A stretch of 64,000 nt of DNA from Domibacillus mangrovi (GCF_001906925.1 NZ_MRWQ01000022.1:22973-86972), one strand, 5' to 3'; positions 1 through 8,201 are shown, counted from the stretch's first letter. Notes: a model not told the origin generated them from the sequence alone. A program made the numbers and translations.

Positions 1-10
1 ATTGTTTGGT

Positions 11-27
11 TTGTACTATATGTACAA
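11..27. promoter_or_regulatory. Operator-like inverted repeat upstream of padR
   Basis: A perfect inverted repeat, TTGTAC-tatat-GTACAA, lies about 80 bp before the start of the PadR-family gene. PadR proteins usually repress their own promoter through short palindromes, so this is a reasonable autoregulatory operator. The palindrome is seen; the regulator-operator link is inferred. Confidence 0.5.
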
Positions 28-104
28 TCTGGCGATTACAGATGGGCTTCTCTCGCTTTTGCTCAAATAGGCGAGTTTACCTGTCGCTGCAAGGGGTGAT
101 CACG

Positions 105-719
105 GTGAACACATTGGGGTATGCAATTCTTAGTATTTTGATTGGAAAGCCATGTTCTGGATATGAGTTGGCATCTTCATTAGAATTCATTTGGCCGGCT
201 AAGCATAGTCAAATATATCCTCAACTATCTAGAATGGAAGAGCAGGGATTGGTTGTTTTTCAAATGATCCAACAAAATGGAAAACCAAATAAAAAAGTAT
301 ACTCTGTCACGGAACAGGGACAGGAACTCTTAACAAGTTGGCTGAATAAAGAACCTTCTGATCCGGTCGTACGGGATGAGTTTTTAATTAAGAAAAATTC
401 AATCTGGTTATCAGATCAGGAAAGTTCTGAAAGATTGCTGCATAATCGGATCGAAAAATTGAATAATAAAATTGCTTCTCAGGAAAAGCAGATATCTAAC
501 ATACAACAACATATAGATGGTGATGATTATATGGATTCTGAACAATTTGGTCGTTATATGTTGATAAATAGAGGATTAAGGTTGCAAAGAGAAGAATTGG
601 AATGGTGTAAGTGGGCGCTGAATTTAGTGTCTAAAGGAAAAAAGAAAGTTTGGGCGCTCGGGTTTCTTAGTTTCATTAACATGGAAGAAGCGTTAAGTAT
701 GACTTTTTTAATTATATAA
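105..719 (+). CDS. PadR-family transcriptional regulator
   Basis: The 204-residue protein opens with a PadR winged-helix domain: residues 1-75 carry the LGYAILSILIGKPCSGYEL helix and the QIYPQLSRMEEQGLV recognition segment. A Vir-type C-terminal region rich in charged coiled coil (about 105-180) probably dimerises it. The GTG start at 105 was chosen because AAGGGGTG lies 6 nt upstream; the upstream reading has no ribosome site and does not look like PadR. The last 27 or so residues, after the expected WALNLVSK end, are hydrophobic and odd and could be read-through past an ancestral stop. A strong terminator follows and no target gene is adjacent, so the signal it senses is unknown. Confidence 0.85.
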   Translation: MNTLGYAILSILIGKPCSGYELASSLEFIWPAKHSQIYPQLSRMEEQGLVVFQMIQQNGKPNKKVYSVTEQGQELLTSWLNKEPSDPVVRDEFLIKKNSIWLSDQESSERLLHNRIEKLNNKIASQEKQISNIQQHIDGDDYMDSEQFGRYMLINRGLRLQREELEWCKWALNLVSKGKKKVWALGFLSFINMEEALSMTFLII

Positions 720-730
720 TCAAAGTCATA

Positions 731-773
731 AAAGAGACAGTTTTAAAAGTATAGCTTTTGAAACTGTCTCTTT
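731..773. terminator. Bidirectional terminator
   Basis: The inverted repeat AAAGAGACAGTTT ... AAACTGTCTCTTT has an AAAAG/CTTTT inner stem. It closes the padR transcript and also lies just past the end of the minus-strand small ORF and coat-like gene, so it probably serves both strands. Confidence 0.85.
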
Positions 774-777
774 ATTA

Positions 778-915
778 TTATTTGGTAGATGAAACTTTAG
801 AAATGTCGTTGTAAAAAGCTAAGAGTGATCCACCTGCTGGTAGTGTGAATGAAGGGAAAAGTGAATCAAAATCTACTATATTACTTCCACTTTTGGTCAG
901 CTGTATATTATTCAT
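778..915 (-). CDS. Small ORF (45 aa) behind the coat-like ferritin
   Basis: A 45-codon frame starts with ATG at 915 after AAAGGTA, only 9 nt past the stop of the ferritin-like coat gene on the same strand, and ends right at the terminator. The product begins MNNIQLTKSG and contains DFDSLFPSFTLPAGGSL. There is no membrane segment or cysteine motif. Placement inside the transcript and the fit between stop codon and terminator favour a real gene, possibly a small spore-coat partner. I do not recognise the family, and it could be a fragment of a longer protein. Confidence 0.4.
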   Translation of the reverse strand: MNNIQLTKSGSNIVDFDSLFPSFTLPAGGSLLAFYNDISKVSSTK

Positions 916-924
916 TACCTTTCT

Positions 925-1398
925 CTACACATTCATCAACATATATTGAAACCAAGATGCATGACGTTGTTCATCATGAGAGGCATGCATGAAGTGCATT
1001 TGAGTATGATGAGTGGTTGCTCTAGAGGCAATATCCTGATAAAAAGCAGCGGCTTCTAATTCATTACGAATTGCTGTTTTAACGCCTTCTTTAAATTCCT
1101 TCGGTAATTCTCCAGCTGGGATTTGTGGTTGTTGCCCACCCATTCTGCGTAAAATCATAGTAAACCAATGATAATGTTTTGCTTCGTCTTGCTGTATTTT
1201 CAAGATCACTTGTCGGTCCTGTGCATTCGTCGCTAGTTCAGCTAATTTTTGATAAAAATTGTAAGCGTGAACCTCGCCAATTATCGCTTTTGAAACATCA
1301 TTTAATAAGTGATTATCACTGCTTGACATACCTTGTCCCATCCCCATTTGTCCACCGCCAGAGCCGTCTAGCCTTTGTTCATAAGATTTATTATACAT
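925..1398 (-). CDS. Rubrerythrin-like ferritin-fold protein, YhjR-type (probable spore coat)
   Basis: The 157-residue protein has a Gly/Met-rich N-terminal linker (residues 12-28) and then a four-helix ferritin fold. Two repeated metal-binding halves are visible: IGEVHAYNFY with DEAKHYHWF, and RNELEAAAFY with DEQRHASWF, which gives the Glu and ExxH ligands of a di-iron site. Small proteins of this kind, such as YhjR of B. subtilis, are known from spores. The ATG at 1398 is preceded by GGGAGGAGG at 5-6 nt spacing, so the ten upstream codons are not used. A 45-codon ORF follows 9 nt downstream. Assignment to the ferritin-like superfamily is firm; the spore role is by analogy. Confidence 0.8.
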   Translation of the reverse strand: MYNKSYEQRLDGSGGGQMGMGQGMSSSDNHLLNDVSKAIIGEVHAYNFYQKLAELATNAQDRQVILKIQQDEAKHYHWFTMILRRMGGQQPQIPAGELPKEFKEGVKTAIRNELEAAAFYQDIASRATTHHTQMHFMHASHDEQRHASWFQYMLMNV

Positions 1399-1428
1399 GT
1401 AATTTCCTCCTCCCTTTGAAATAATCAC

Positions 1429-1733
1429 ATTTAGTATATTCTCATACTGTCCATTAATGTCTCTTCTTCTGATTCGATGGCCACGATTCTATGTTGAAAT
1501 CGAACATGACTTTCTTCGATCCTTGATTGGAAAAAACCCGCCACTTCTTAAGACATATCAAACAAAACAAAATCAGCTGATCTTCTTTCGTGCCGATATA
1601 CATATAGGCTACGTAAGCCTGTTAATAAAGCAGATCGATGAAATGATAAATGAGTGAATAGCGGAGTGGGAGTTTCAGTATTGCATACCCTGATGTGCCG
1701 ATCGCTTCTCAAGTTTCACAGGATAATCAGATT
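1429..1733. other. Stretch without a supported gene
   Basis: A 66-codon open frame (1457-1657, +) is present but has no ribosome site and no recognisable domain. Nothing else is supported here. The stretch is probably decayed gene or spacer sequence between the coat-like gene and the remnant at 1734. Confidence 0.5.
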
Positions 1734-1905
1734 TTAACTGTTGTTCATAAATCCCTTCATTTCCGCATGCCAAATAGTCACTTGCCGGTTTCCAGCGTCT
1801 GCTTTTTTATCGCCGGATGCCGTTGAAATAGAAGGTAGGAATGGCATTGTTTCTGCATCACTAATTTGAGTTTCAACAGAGGGAAGCGATTTGGCTTGGG
1901 CTAAT
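1734..1905 (-). pseudogene. Protein C-terminus remnant, copy A
   Basis: Read on the minus strand, about 55 codons run open to a TAA at 1734. The peptide contains SDAETMPFLPS, then ADAGNRQVTIWHAE and a short tail. It has no start codon with a ribosome site, and an in-frame stop lies just upstream. A clearly related sequence occurs at 10902-11070 (copy B: DAETTPF, then a frameshift, then QQETAWHTN). Two diverged copies sharing coding-like conservation point to 3' ends of members of one gene family. The family is not recognised. Confidence 0.5.
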
Positions 1906-2105
1906 CACCAGACGTATAAAAGAACGTTTAAAAAACATGAAAGTAAAGGAAAACAATAAGAAGGGTTTCTTTTTGTTTTTTTATGGGTACAGAAGCCATG
2001 TAGTAATAAAAAATATACTATCGGGTTGTATGGAAAAGGTGGCTGTCAAGGTATCCAGTGTAGATGAGGCCGATCCTATGAAAAAGAGTGAAATGAGATT
2101 CTATT

Positions 2106-2382
2106 TTTATCCTGCATTAACGGGCAGTAAGACCTTTGCTTCAAGACTTCGAAAAGAAAAGAAGGATAAGCGGGGGATCCACTGCCCGTAAAAGCCCGAT
2201 TGGTTCGGGCCGGCTGAAGCCAGTCACTCACGTATTGCCGCAGGACGCGGCGCCCTTACCTGAGTTCCTGTTTATTCAGTGGGGAGAGAGGAAGGCAGAC
2301 TAAGAACGTCACATCCTGTGACAACGTGTGCATGATTCACATCCTGTGAACCTAACCCCTACTGAATAAAGTTTCACTTTAT
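2106..2382 (+). repeat. Hairpin-rich repeat, copy R1 (longest, diverged)
   Basis: This is the first of four copies (others at 13234, 41308 and 63066), all in the same orientation and all bounded by TTTAT. Shared modules in order: a CGGGCAGT/ACTGCCCG stem enclosing a CCTTTGCTT/AAGCGGGGG stem, a GCCCGattggttCGGGC hairpin, a GGCT/AGCC hairpin, a CTCA(g/c)GTA/TACCTGAG hairpin, and a final stem ending in TTTCACTTTAT. R1 is longer because it carries an extra GC-rich loop and a doublet of TCACATCCTGTGA hairpins (2309-2350). Its second stem keeps pairing through three G-U wobbles. An 84-codon frame from 1937 runs into it and stops at the repeat's own TAA; that frame is probably not a gene. Confidence 0.85.
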
Positions 2383-2524
2383 ATGAAGTAATCGTTTTTA
2401 GCTTATATAATCATTTTCCTGAAATTTCATTTATAAAAAGAAAGATTAAACGATGAATAAAAAATGTCATTTTTAATGTTTTTTCATTGGAAATCTCATA
2501 AAATATAATTATGAATAACTAAAA

Positions 2525-2610
2525 ATCAAAGGCAAACTAATCGAAAGATTGGGACGCAAAGCCACGGATCTAAGGTTCTTAGCAACGATGATAGCCGGGT
2601 TGCAGAAATG
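2525..2610 (+). promoter_or_regulatory. Cyclic-di-GMP-I riboswitch (GEMM-I)
   Basis: The conserved GEMM-I elements are present in order: GGCAAAC (2531), a GAAA tetraloop hairpin (CTAATCGAAAGATTGG), the invariant GGGACGCAAAG, a second stem beginning CCACGGATCTAAGG, and the closing strand GATAGCCGGGTTGC (ends 2603). A translation start (ATG 2627) and a ribosome site (AAGGA at 2612) lie directly after the aptamer, with no terminator stem in between, so control at translation initiation is most likely. A second copy of this riboswitch class occurs on the minus strand at 47790-47875. Whether it prefers c-di-GMP or c-AMP-GMP was not determined. Confidence 0.88.
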
Positions 2611-2626
2611 GAAGGATTACATCGCT

Positions 2627-2776
2627 ATGAGTGAAGATAAAGAGCGCCTTATATTTGAGCAGGAGCTCATTCGTTTATATGGAGATTGTGAGCGTTGTAA
2701 AGATAGTGAGATTAAAGAAGAAATATTTGAAGATATTAACATTTTAAAAGAAGCCATTGAGTTACTTTCACAATAA
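2627..2776 (+). CDS. Riboswitch-controlled small protein (49 aa)
   Basis: The product starts MSEDKERLIFEQELI, has a CERC pair at residues 21-24, and is otherwise an acidic amphipathic helical protein rich in Glu, Ile and Leu. The ATG at 2627 is preceded by AAGGA at 10 nt. Codons further upstream lie inside the riboswitch and cannot be the true start. A weak terminator follows at 2894. I do not recognise the family: the size recalls small phosphorelay modulators such as Spo0E or Sda proteins, but the SQxLD motif of Spo0E is absent. The strongest clue to function is the c-di-GMP-I riboswitch in its leader. Confidence 0.7.
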   Translation: MSEDKERLIFEQELIRLYGDCERCKDSEIKEEIFEDINILKEAIELLSQ

Positions 2777-2893
2777 TCTCAAATGCACCATGAATAAATG
2801 GAACAAAAAGGGGAGGCATCGATCTCGCCTCTAGGGAATGATAGAATGGGATGAAAGCGTTTCTTTTGCTCCTAGCTATGTTTTTCGTCTTTT

Positions 2894-2936
2894 GGAATGA
2901 TACGCTAGTTCGAACCGAGTAGGAATCATTCTTTTT
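2894..2936 (+). terminator. Probable terminator after the riboswitch gene
   Basis: A GAATGAT/ATCATTC stem with a loop of about 23 nt is followed by five T residues. The stem is short and the loop long, so it is a modest candidate. Confidence 0.45.
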
Positions 2937-3266
2937 CAGAAGTCTTAATTCTCTGTGTGAAAGAGGATGGAGGCTTTTTTCTTTGTTTTAAGTATTATTA
3001 TGATGTTTTCCAAGTTATCCTTTTTCCGTATCTACTAAATCCTTTTTGTTCAAGAACTTATCAATAGTGGAAGGAGATTACGGCTACTGCTTTAATACTA
3101 GAGCTAGTTTAGGCATCTTCTTTTAACATCTAGTGTTAGGTTCCCTCTTAACGAATATACATGTACCGTCTATTCGTTGTTTTTTGCTTTGTAGAAGGCG
3201 ACCTAAAGTGGAACGGTGAACCAAACCTTAAATGAAAAATGTAACGCATTAAAGGAGGGAGAGGAG
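2937..3266. other. Intergenic stretch, nothing recognised
   Basis: No open frame, repeat or conserved RNA was recognised between the weak terminator and the HEPN-like gene. It presumably contains that gene's promoter. Confidence 0.5.
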
Positions 3267-3905
3267 ATGGAGAGGATGACGCCAAGTAGATTACGGTATT
3301 TGTTTGATGTGGAGCACCCTTTATTTCAGTTCGAACAGTATGCTGCGTTTATTGAACACTCACTCCGAAGGGAAGCGAGCAAGTATGAAAAGATGGCCGC
3401 AGAAAGCAACGAAACAGATCCAGAAGGCTTTCGGGGGTGGCATATAGATGAATGCAGCCTTTACCGCAGTGATTTCCCTAATATTTTGCGAAGCTCGCTT
3501 TTAACGAGTCTTTACTCTTTTATAGAAAGTAAATTGGTCGCGCTCTGTTACCCGAGTGAATCAGGAAGAATGTTTAGTAAACGAAACAGCAGCCGGCAAT
3601 CTCTGATTAATAAGGCTAAAGATTATTTAATAACGGAGTTGCACGTGGAGTTTCCAATCCATCTGCCAGCGTGGAAATTCATTCAAAATACAAATAGGAT
3701 TCGAAATTGTTTGGTTCATAGCGGAGGGGATGTGAGTGCATTCAGATCGGAGCGGAAATTAAGAAGCATTATTGCCAATATGGAGCATGTAACGATCGAT
3801 TGGAGAGACAAGATCATTCTGGATGAAATGTTTTGTCTCGTATTTATTAACCACGCCTCTATACTTTTATCAGCGCTCTACAATGTTCAAGTAGAGGGAC
3901 GGTAA
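3267..3905 (+). CDS. HEPN-like domain protein, orphan
   Basis: This 212-residue, mostly helical protein contains RIRNCLVHSGGD near residues 144-155. R146-x4-H151 fits the R-x4-6-H signature of HEPN ribonuclease domains, and the surrounding pattern (helix with FIESKL about 85-90, KDYLITEL about 118-125, then the NxxRN..VH helix) fits RiboL-PSP or MAE_28990-like HEPN proteins. The start at 3267 was chosen because AAAGGAGG lies 8 nt upstream. Many HEPN proteins are toxins or defence effectors, but no nucleotidyltransferase antitoxin or other partner lies next to it, so it could equally be a stand-alone RNA-processing or structural protein. Confidence 0.6.
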   Translation: MERMTPSRLRYLFDVEHPLFQFEQYAAFIEHSLRREASKYEKMAAESNETDPEGFRGWHIDECSLYRSDFPNILRSSLLTSLYSFIESKLVALCYPSESGRMFSKRNSSRQSLINKAKDYLITELHVEFPIHLPAWKFIQNTNRIRNCLVHSGGDVSAFRSERKLRSIIANMEHVTIDWRDKIILDEMFCLVFINHASILLSALYNVQVEGR

Positions 3906-4136
3906 AGATTTTTACTCATCTCCCTTGTATTTACTCAAGAAGTTCGACTTTTCTTGTTCAAAAGCTTTCTTTTTTCTGAATATGATCATTCTCGTTTAAA
4001 AAGGACGAGCATTGATTAAATTTAGATACTATTTTGTAGGGGAGTTAGTTCATCATAAGCTAACGGCCGACACTTTATGTTTGGTGCACACAATTTTGGA
4101 AGTATGCATATTATTTTGATGAAGAGGTGGTGAAAA

Positions 4137-4943
4137 ATGAAGGATATAAAAAATCCAATCGAAACAGAAAAACAAGAATGGCGTAAACAACAAATAAAGC
4201 AAAGGTTGAAGACATGGTTAACTATATTTTCTCCTATATGTCTCTTGCTTATCTGGCAATTTTTATCCCAAAGTGGACTGATTGACGCACGATTTTTCCC
4301 CCCACCTACCGCCATTATTTCCACATTTATTGAATTGCTCACAAGTGGTGAATTGTTTCACCACATAAACATTTCTTTGTTTCGAATCTTCACTGGTTTT
4401 TTACTGGGTGTCATTCCTGGTGTCATCCTCGGTTTATGTATGGGTTTGTATGCACCAATTCGGCACTTTATTTCACCTATTATTATGGCGTTAATGCCTA
4501 TTCCCACACTTGCTTTATTGCCGATTATTTTAATCATCTTTGGAATTGGTGAAGTGTCAAAAGTCGTCACCATTGCGGGAAGTGTTTTTTTTCCTGTTGT
4601 GATCAATACCATCGCTGGTGTTATCTCGATCGACTCCATTTATTTGGATGTGGCAAAAAACTATGGCGCCAGCAGGAAAGATTTTTTTTTGAAAATCGCT
4701 TTACCTGGCTCACTTCCTTTCATGATGGAAGGCATTCAGATGGGGCAGGCAATCGCCTTGCTAACTATCGTCGCAGCTGAAATGATGGGGGCAAGGTCAG
4801 GAATTGGTTATTTGATTTGGACGTCCTACAGTGCCTTTTTATTAAAAGAAATGTTTGTTGGATTGATTCTGATTTCATTTTTTGGCTATATTTTTTCATT
4901 AATACTAAGGGGGCTGCAACGAAAACTAATACCATGGAGGTGA
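4137..4943 (+). CDS. ABC transporter permease, SsuC/TauC family
   Basis: The 268-residue integral membrane protein has a charged N-terminal tail, a first membrane helix at about 24-42, and the binding-protein-dependent transport domain with its EAA-type loop near DVAKNYGASRKDFFLKIALPGSLPFMMEGI (given here in outline; residues about 162-190). It is the membrane channel of the three-gene importer that continues with the ATPase 4 nt downstream and the lipoprotein receptor after that. GAGGTGGTG precedes the ATG. The family imports sulfonates, nitrate, bicarbonate or thiamine precursors; no thiamine (TPP) riboswitch precedes the operon, so a thiamine-precursor role is not supported and the substrate stays open. 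Confidence 0.85.
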   Translation: MKDIKNPIETEKQEWRKQQIKQRLKTWLTIFSPICLLLIWQFLSQSGLIDARFFPPPTAIISTFIELLTSGELFHHINISLFRIFTGFLLGVIPGVILGLCMGLYAPIRHFISPIIMALMPIPTLALLPIILIIFGIGEVSKVVTIAGSVFFPVVINTIAGVISIDSIYLDVAKNYGASRKDFFLKIALPGSLPFMMEGIQMGQAIALLTIVAAEMMGARSGIGYLIWTSYSAFLLKEMFVGLILISFFGYIFSLILRGLQRKLIPWR

Positions 4944-4947
4944 CGAC

Positions 4948-5727
4948 GTGAGCCAGAACTCGAAAATATCGATTCATGAATTGACGAAAGTGTTTTATAA
5001 AAAACAAAATAGTGTTACTGCGCTTGAGAATATTACAATCGATATCGAAGAGGGAGAATTTGTTTGCCTTGTTGGACCGAGCGGTTGTGGAAAAACAACC
5101 TTGCTTCGCATATTAGCTGGTCTTGAAAACCAAAGTTCAGGTAACTTCAAAATTGAGAGAAGTAATGAAGATCGTCCGAACCAGTCTATGGTTTTTCAAG
5201 AACGAGGCATTCTGCCATGGTTAACGGTTGAAGAAAATGTAGCGTTCGGTCTGAAGATGCGTCATTTACCAAAATGGCATGTAAAAGAACGAACAAACTA
5301 TTTTTTGAATAAAGTGGGACTAGCAAAATTCGCAAAAATGTACCCGAAAGAGCTTTCTGGCGGGATGAAGCAACGAGTCAGCATTGCGAGAGCGTTTGCG
5401 AACGATCCGGAAATTTTGCTGATGGACGAACCGTTTGGGGCTTTGGATGAGCAGAACCGATATATTTTGCAAGAAGAGCTGTTGTCCATTTGGTCTGAAA
5501 CAAAGAAAACGGTGCTGTTCATCACGCATAGTATAGATGAAGCGTTGTATTTAAGTGATCGGGTACTACTTATGAGTGCACAACCTGGAAAAATCATTGA
5601 TGAGGTGAAAATAGATTTGCCTCGGCCGAGAAAACTGGAAGATATGCGCTCAAATCAAGAAATGGCTTCTAAGTTTTTGGATATTTGGCGTCATTTGCAG
5701 GTGGAAGTACAAGGATCAAGATTGTAA
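4948..5727 (+). CDS. ABC transporter ATP-binding protein, SsuB/TauB family
   Basis: The 259-residue nucleotide-binding subunit has Walker A GPSGCGKTT (about 43-51), Q-loop VFQERGILPW, signature LSGGMKQR, Walker B ILLMDEPFGALDE and the H-loop THSIDEA. The combination of ALDE and an aromatic after the Q-loop is typical of the nitrate/sulfonate/taurine group. It starts 4 nt after the permease stop and precedes the binding lipoprotein by 13 nt, so the three are one transcript. No anomalies are seen and all catalytic motifs are intact. Confidence 0.9.
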   Translation: MSQNSKISIHELTKVFYKKQNSVTALENITIDIEEGEFVCLVGPSGCGKTTLLRILAGLENQSSGNFKIERSNEDRPNQSMVFQERGILPWLTVEENVAFGLKMRHLPKWHVKERTNYFLNKVGLAKFAKMYPKELSGGMKQRVSIARAFANDPEILLMDEPFGALDEQNRYILQEELLSIWSETKKTVLFITHSIDEALYLSDRVLLMSAQPGKIIDEVKIDLPRPRKLEDMRSNQEMASKFLDIWRHLQVEVQGSRL

Positions 5728-5740
5728 AGGGGGCATATGG

Positions 5741-6808
5741 ATGAAAAAGTGGTTAGGGATGATGGCTGTTTTACTTTTATTGGCGGGGTGTGCGAAAGAA
5801 GAATCGGTGAAGGTCAACGACGATGTAAGTAAAGATAATCCGTCTGGGGATTTAGCTCCTTTAAGTAAGGAGACAAAAGTGGTCATTGCCGAAGATGGTT
5901 CTGCGTCAGGCGCAGGTTTTTATATTGCCAATGAAAAGGGATATTTTGATGATTATAACATTGAAGTGAAGTTTGCGACATTTTCGAATAGTGATGATAT
6001 GTTGCCAGCTCTCGCATCTGGTGATGTGGATATTGCAGGAGGCATTTCGTCCGCGTCATTTTTTAATGCTATTGCCCAAGGGATTGATGTAAAGATTATA
6101 GCGGATAAAGGGCACAATGAAAAAGGAAAATCGTATTTCACGTTTGTGATCGGTGCTGATAAACAAGGTGAAATAAAGGACTACAGTGATTTGAAAGGCA
6201 AAAAAATTGCTGTTTCCACTGAGCATGCTGTAGATGATTACATTTTCCATCAAATGCTTGAGCACGCAGGTCTGACGAAAGACGATGTTGAAATGGTGAT
6301 TATGTCTGACTTTGGTAACATGATGGCAGCGATCGGAAATGGCTCGATTGATGCAGCACTGCAAATTGAACCACTTATTACACAAGGTGTAGCAGAAGGC
6401 ATTCACGTTCGTTTCGGTGATACAACCGATTTTGCGCCGGAAGCACAAATTGCGATGGTACTTGGTTCACCGCAATTCATGAAAGACGAACAAGATGTGT
6501 CGTTACGCTTCATGGCCGCGTATTTAAAAGGGGTTCGAGATTATAACGATGCCTTCAAAAAAGGCGAAGGGAAAGACGGTATTATCGACATCATGACACA
6601 GTACACAGCTTTAAAAGATGCGGCCGTTTGGGAAGATGTATTTGTGACAGGGCTTGATCCAAATGGCAAGATGTTCATTAAGGACATTCGCAATCAGTAT
6701 GAAATGTATAAGAAAAATGGAGCCATTCGCGGGGAATTCAATTTTGACGAAGCGATTGATACGGCCATAACAGAAAAAGCAGCCAAGATTATTGGCGAAT
6801 ATCAATAA
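5741..6808 (+). CDS. ABC substrate-binding lipoprotein, NMT1/SsuA-like
   Basis: The 355-residue secreted lipoprotein has a signal peptide MKKWLGMMAVLLLLAGC with lipobox LAGC, so Cys17 would be lipidated. The mature part has the NMT1/OpuAC-like fold: KVVIAEDGSASGAGFYIANEKGYF is the usual first strand and helix, followed by ALASGDVDIAGG and LKGKKIAV. It delivers the ligand to the permease and ATPase encoded just upstream (13 nt gap, GGGGG ribosome site). Ligand identity cannot be read from the sequence. The gene ends about 110 bp before an intrinsic terminator at 6921. Confidence 0.85.
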   Translation: MKKWLGMMAVLLLLAGCAKEESVKVNDDVSKDNPSGDLAPLSKETKVVIAEDGSASGAGFYIANEKGYFDDYNIEVKFATFSNSDDMLPALASGDVDIAGGISSASFFNAIAQGIDVKIIADKGHNEKGKSYFTFVIGADKQGEIKDYSDLKGKKIAVSTEHAVDDYIFHQMLEHAGLTKDDVEMVIMSDFGNMMAAIGNGSIDAALQIEPLITQGVAEGIHVRFGDTTDFAPEAQIAMVLGSPQFMKDEQDVSLRFMAAYLKGVRDYNDAFKKGEGKDGIIDIMTQYTALKDAAVWEDVFVTGLDPNGKMFIKDIRNQYEMYKKNGAIRGEFNFDEAIDTAITEKAAKIIGEYQ

Positions 6809-6920
6809 GCGTTAAAAAGAATAGACAAAATGTTATCGCAGTGGCAAATAAAGATGTGGTTTTTCATTTGGGGATAAATAACATTTTAATTTATTAAAGT
6901 ATACTACATGTGAGAGAAGA

Positions 6921-6945
6921 GGCCCGAATTAACATCGGGCTTTTT
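6921..6945 (+). terminator. Intrinsic terminator of the ABC importer operon
   Basis: The stem GCCCGA-attaaca-TCGGGC is followed by TTTTT. Confidence 0.85.
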
Positions 6946-7009
6946 GTTATCCAGTTGAAGATGAGTTTTACCATTATAAACTACCAAAAATTAATAAATG
7001 GGAAAACTC

Positions 7010-7465
7010 AATTTGCGGCCGTATTGAGGATCGATCATTTGAGTTCTTTTCCCGGTCGTGCTGATTCTGTTTTCATCAAGGACAGATAATAAGTGCTTCT
7101 TGGCATGTTCAGCACTTCACAAATGACTTGAACAGGAACCACTTCTTTTTAATCGTAAATCAAGTTTGTTAGCTCGGGATCGGTTATGTTCTGGAGAATA
7201 TGGCTACAGCCTTTTTTAAAATGTCCATATCTGTTCCATTCGAAGGTTCTCTTTTTGGATTTCAGCTATGTCCTGTGGCGTTAGCCTATTTTCCTCGCCA
7301 TTCACTAAAGTCAAGGCTTTCATCCATTTTGACTTCAGATACCGCTATATTCGCTGCTTAACGTACTCACCGAGCTACCAGTGTGATAAAGTTCCACCAC
7401 TATTTTCTTAAAATCGTCGTTATATTTACCATTGTTTCTTGATTCTATGCCAGACACCTCCCCCT
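7010..7465 (-). pseudogene. IS3-family (IS150-like) transposase remnant
   Basis: On the minus strand the OrfA N-terminus is readable (KYNDDFKKIVVELYHTGSSVS, then SEY), but it runs into a stop. The OrfA end (ENLRMEQ, DILKKA) and the OrfB start (ITDPELTNLIYD, then VICEVLNMPRSTYYLS and RPGKEL) follow in different frames. Several stops and frameshifts make it non-functional, the catalytic DDE domain is absent, and no inverted repeats were identified. It marks an old insertion in a decaying region. Confidence 0.8.
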
Positions 7466-7687
7466 CTTATTTTTATCATTTTTGGAAAATTGGGATTTGT
7501 GTAAAAGAACAGACTTGGATATAATATACTTAGCGAAGAAAAAATGAATAGTTAAGAAGCGATGAATAAATATCGTTGTATCCTTCCCGAACTATATTGT
7601 AAAGGTCGATAGATTTCTTTGCCCGTTCATGCAGGAGAAGTAAAAGTTTAGACAATGTGGAAAAATACACGAACGGAGGACAAATTG

Positions 7688-8050
7688 ATGATTCATTTAC
7701 AAGACAAAACATTTAATTGTGAAAAGGAACTAACTCTCTCCATGTTTAGTGGGAAATGGAAAATGCGCATTTTATGGCATTTAGGGAAAGAGGGAACGAA
7801 GCGTTTTGGCGAATTAAAAGCGTTAATTCCAGGAATTACTCAACGAATGCTAGTGAGTCAATTACGAGAACTGGAAGAAGATCATCTTGTCCATCGTGAA
7901 GTATATCCAGTCGTTCCGCCTAAAGTAGAGTATTCACTAACTGCAAAAGGGGAAAGTTTATTGCCTATTCTAGAAAAAATGGATGAATGGGGAAAAAACC
8001 ATATGGAAATCCTTGTAATGAGCGAATTGCGAAGTAATGGAACTCGATAA
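7688..8050 (+). CDS. HxlR-family transcriptional regulator
   Basis: The 120-residue winged-helix protein matches HxlR/YodB proteins: [20 protein letters not shown] at about 10-29, [23 protein letters not shown] as the recognition helix and wing (about 54-76), and [15 protein letters not shown] near 87-101. Cys10 is at the position of the redox-sensing Cys of YodB-type members, so thiol or quinone stress sensing is possible. The ATG at 7688 follows CGGAGGAC at about 7 nt; an upstream in-frame ATG lacks a ribosome site. Its neighbours are pseudogene fragments, including an SDR enzyme remnant that may have been its target. Confidence 0.85.
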   Translation: MIHLQDKTFNCEKELTLSMFSGKWKMRILWHLGKEGTKRFGELKALIPGITQRMLVSQLRELEEDHLVHREVYPVVPPKVEYSLTAKGESLLPILEKMDEWGKNHMEILVMSELRSNGTR

Positions 8051-8201
8051 TGGCAGGACATTATTTTAAAGTCATCTGATAATCATATAGGGTATTTAAT
8101 TCAATAAATATCTTATCTTATTTAATAGCAGTATAACGAAAAGTTGGAGCGTGAAGATGGAACGACTGCGCAAGAACGTGTACTCGTGCAAACATGATAG
8201 C

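Noticed and set aside
1457..1657. Open frame of 66 codons on the + strand
   Set aside because: No ribosome site, no recognisable domain, and it lies in a debris region. Left as unassigned sequence.
1937..2191. Open frame of 84 codons ending in repeat R1
   Set aside because: The N-terminal part has no family resemblance and no good ribosome site, and its end is simply the peptide encoded by the repeat. More likely chance than a gene.
3906..4136. Possible TPP or other riboswitch upstream of the NMT1-type importer
   Set aside because: Only a short GTTAG/CTAAC hairpin is present. The TPP core (CTGAGA and ACCTGATC-like blocks) is missing, so thiamine control is not supported.
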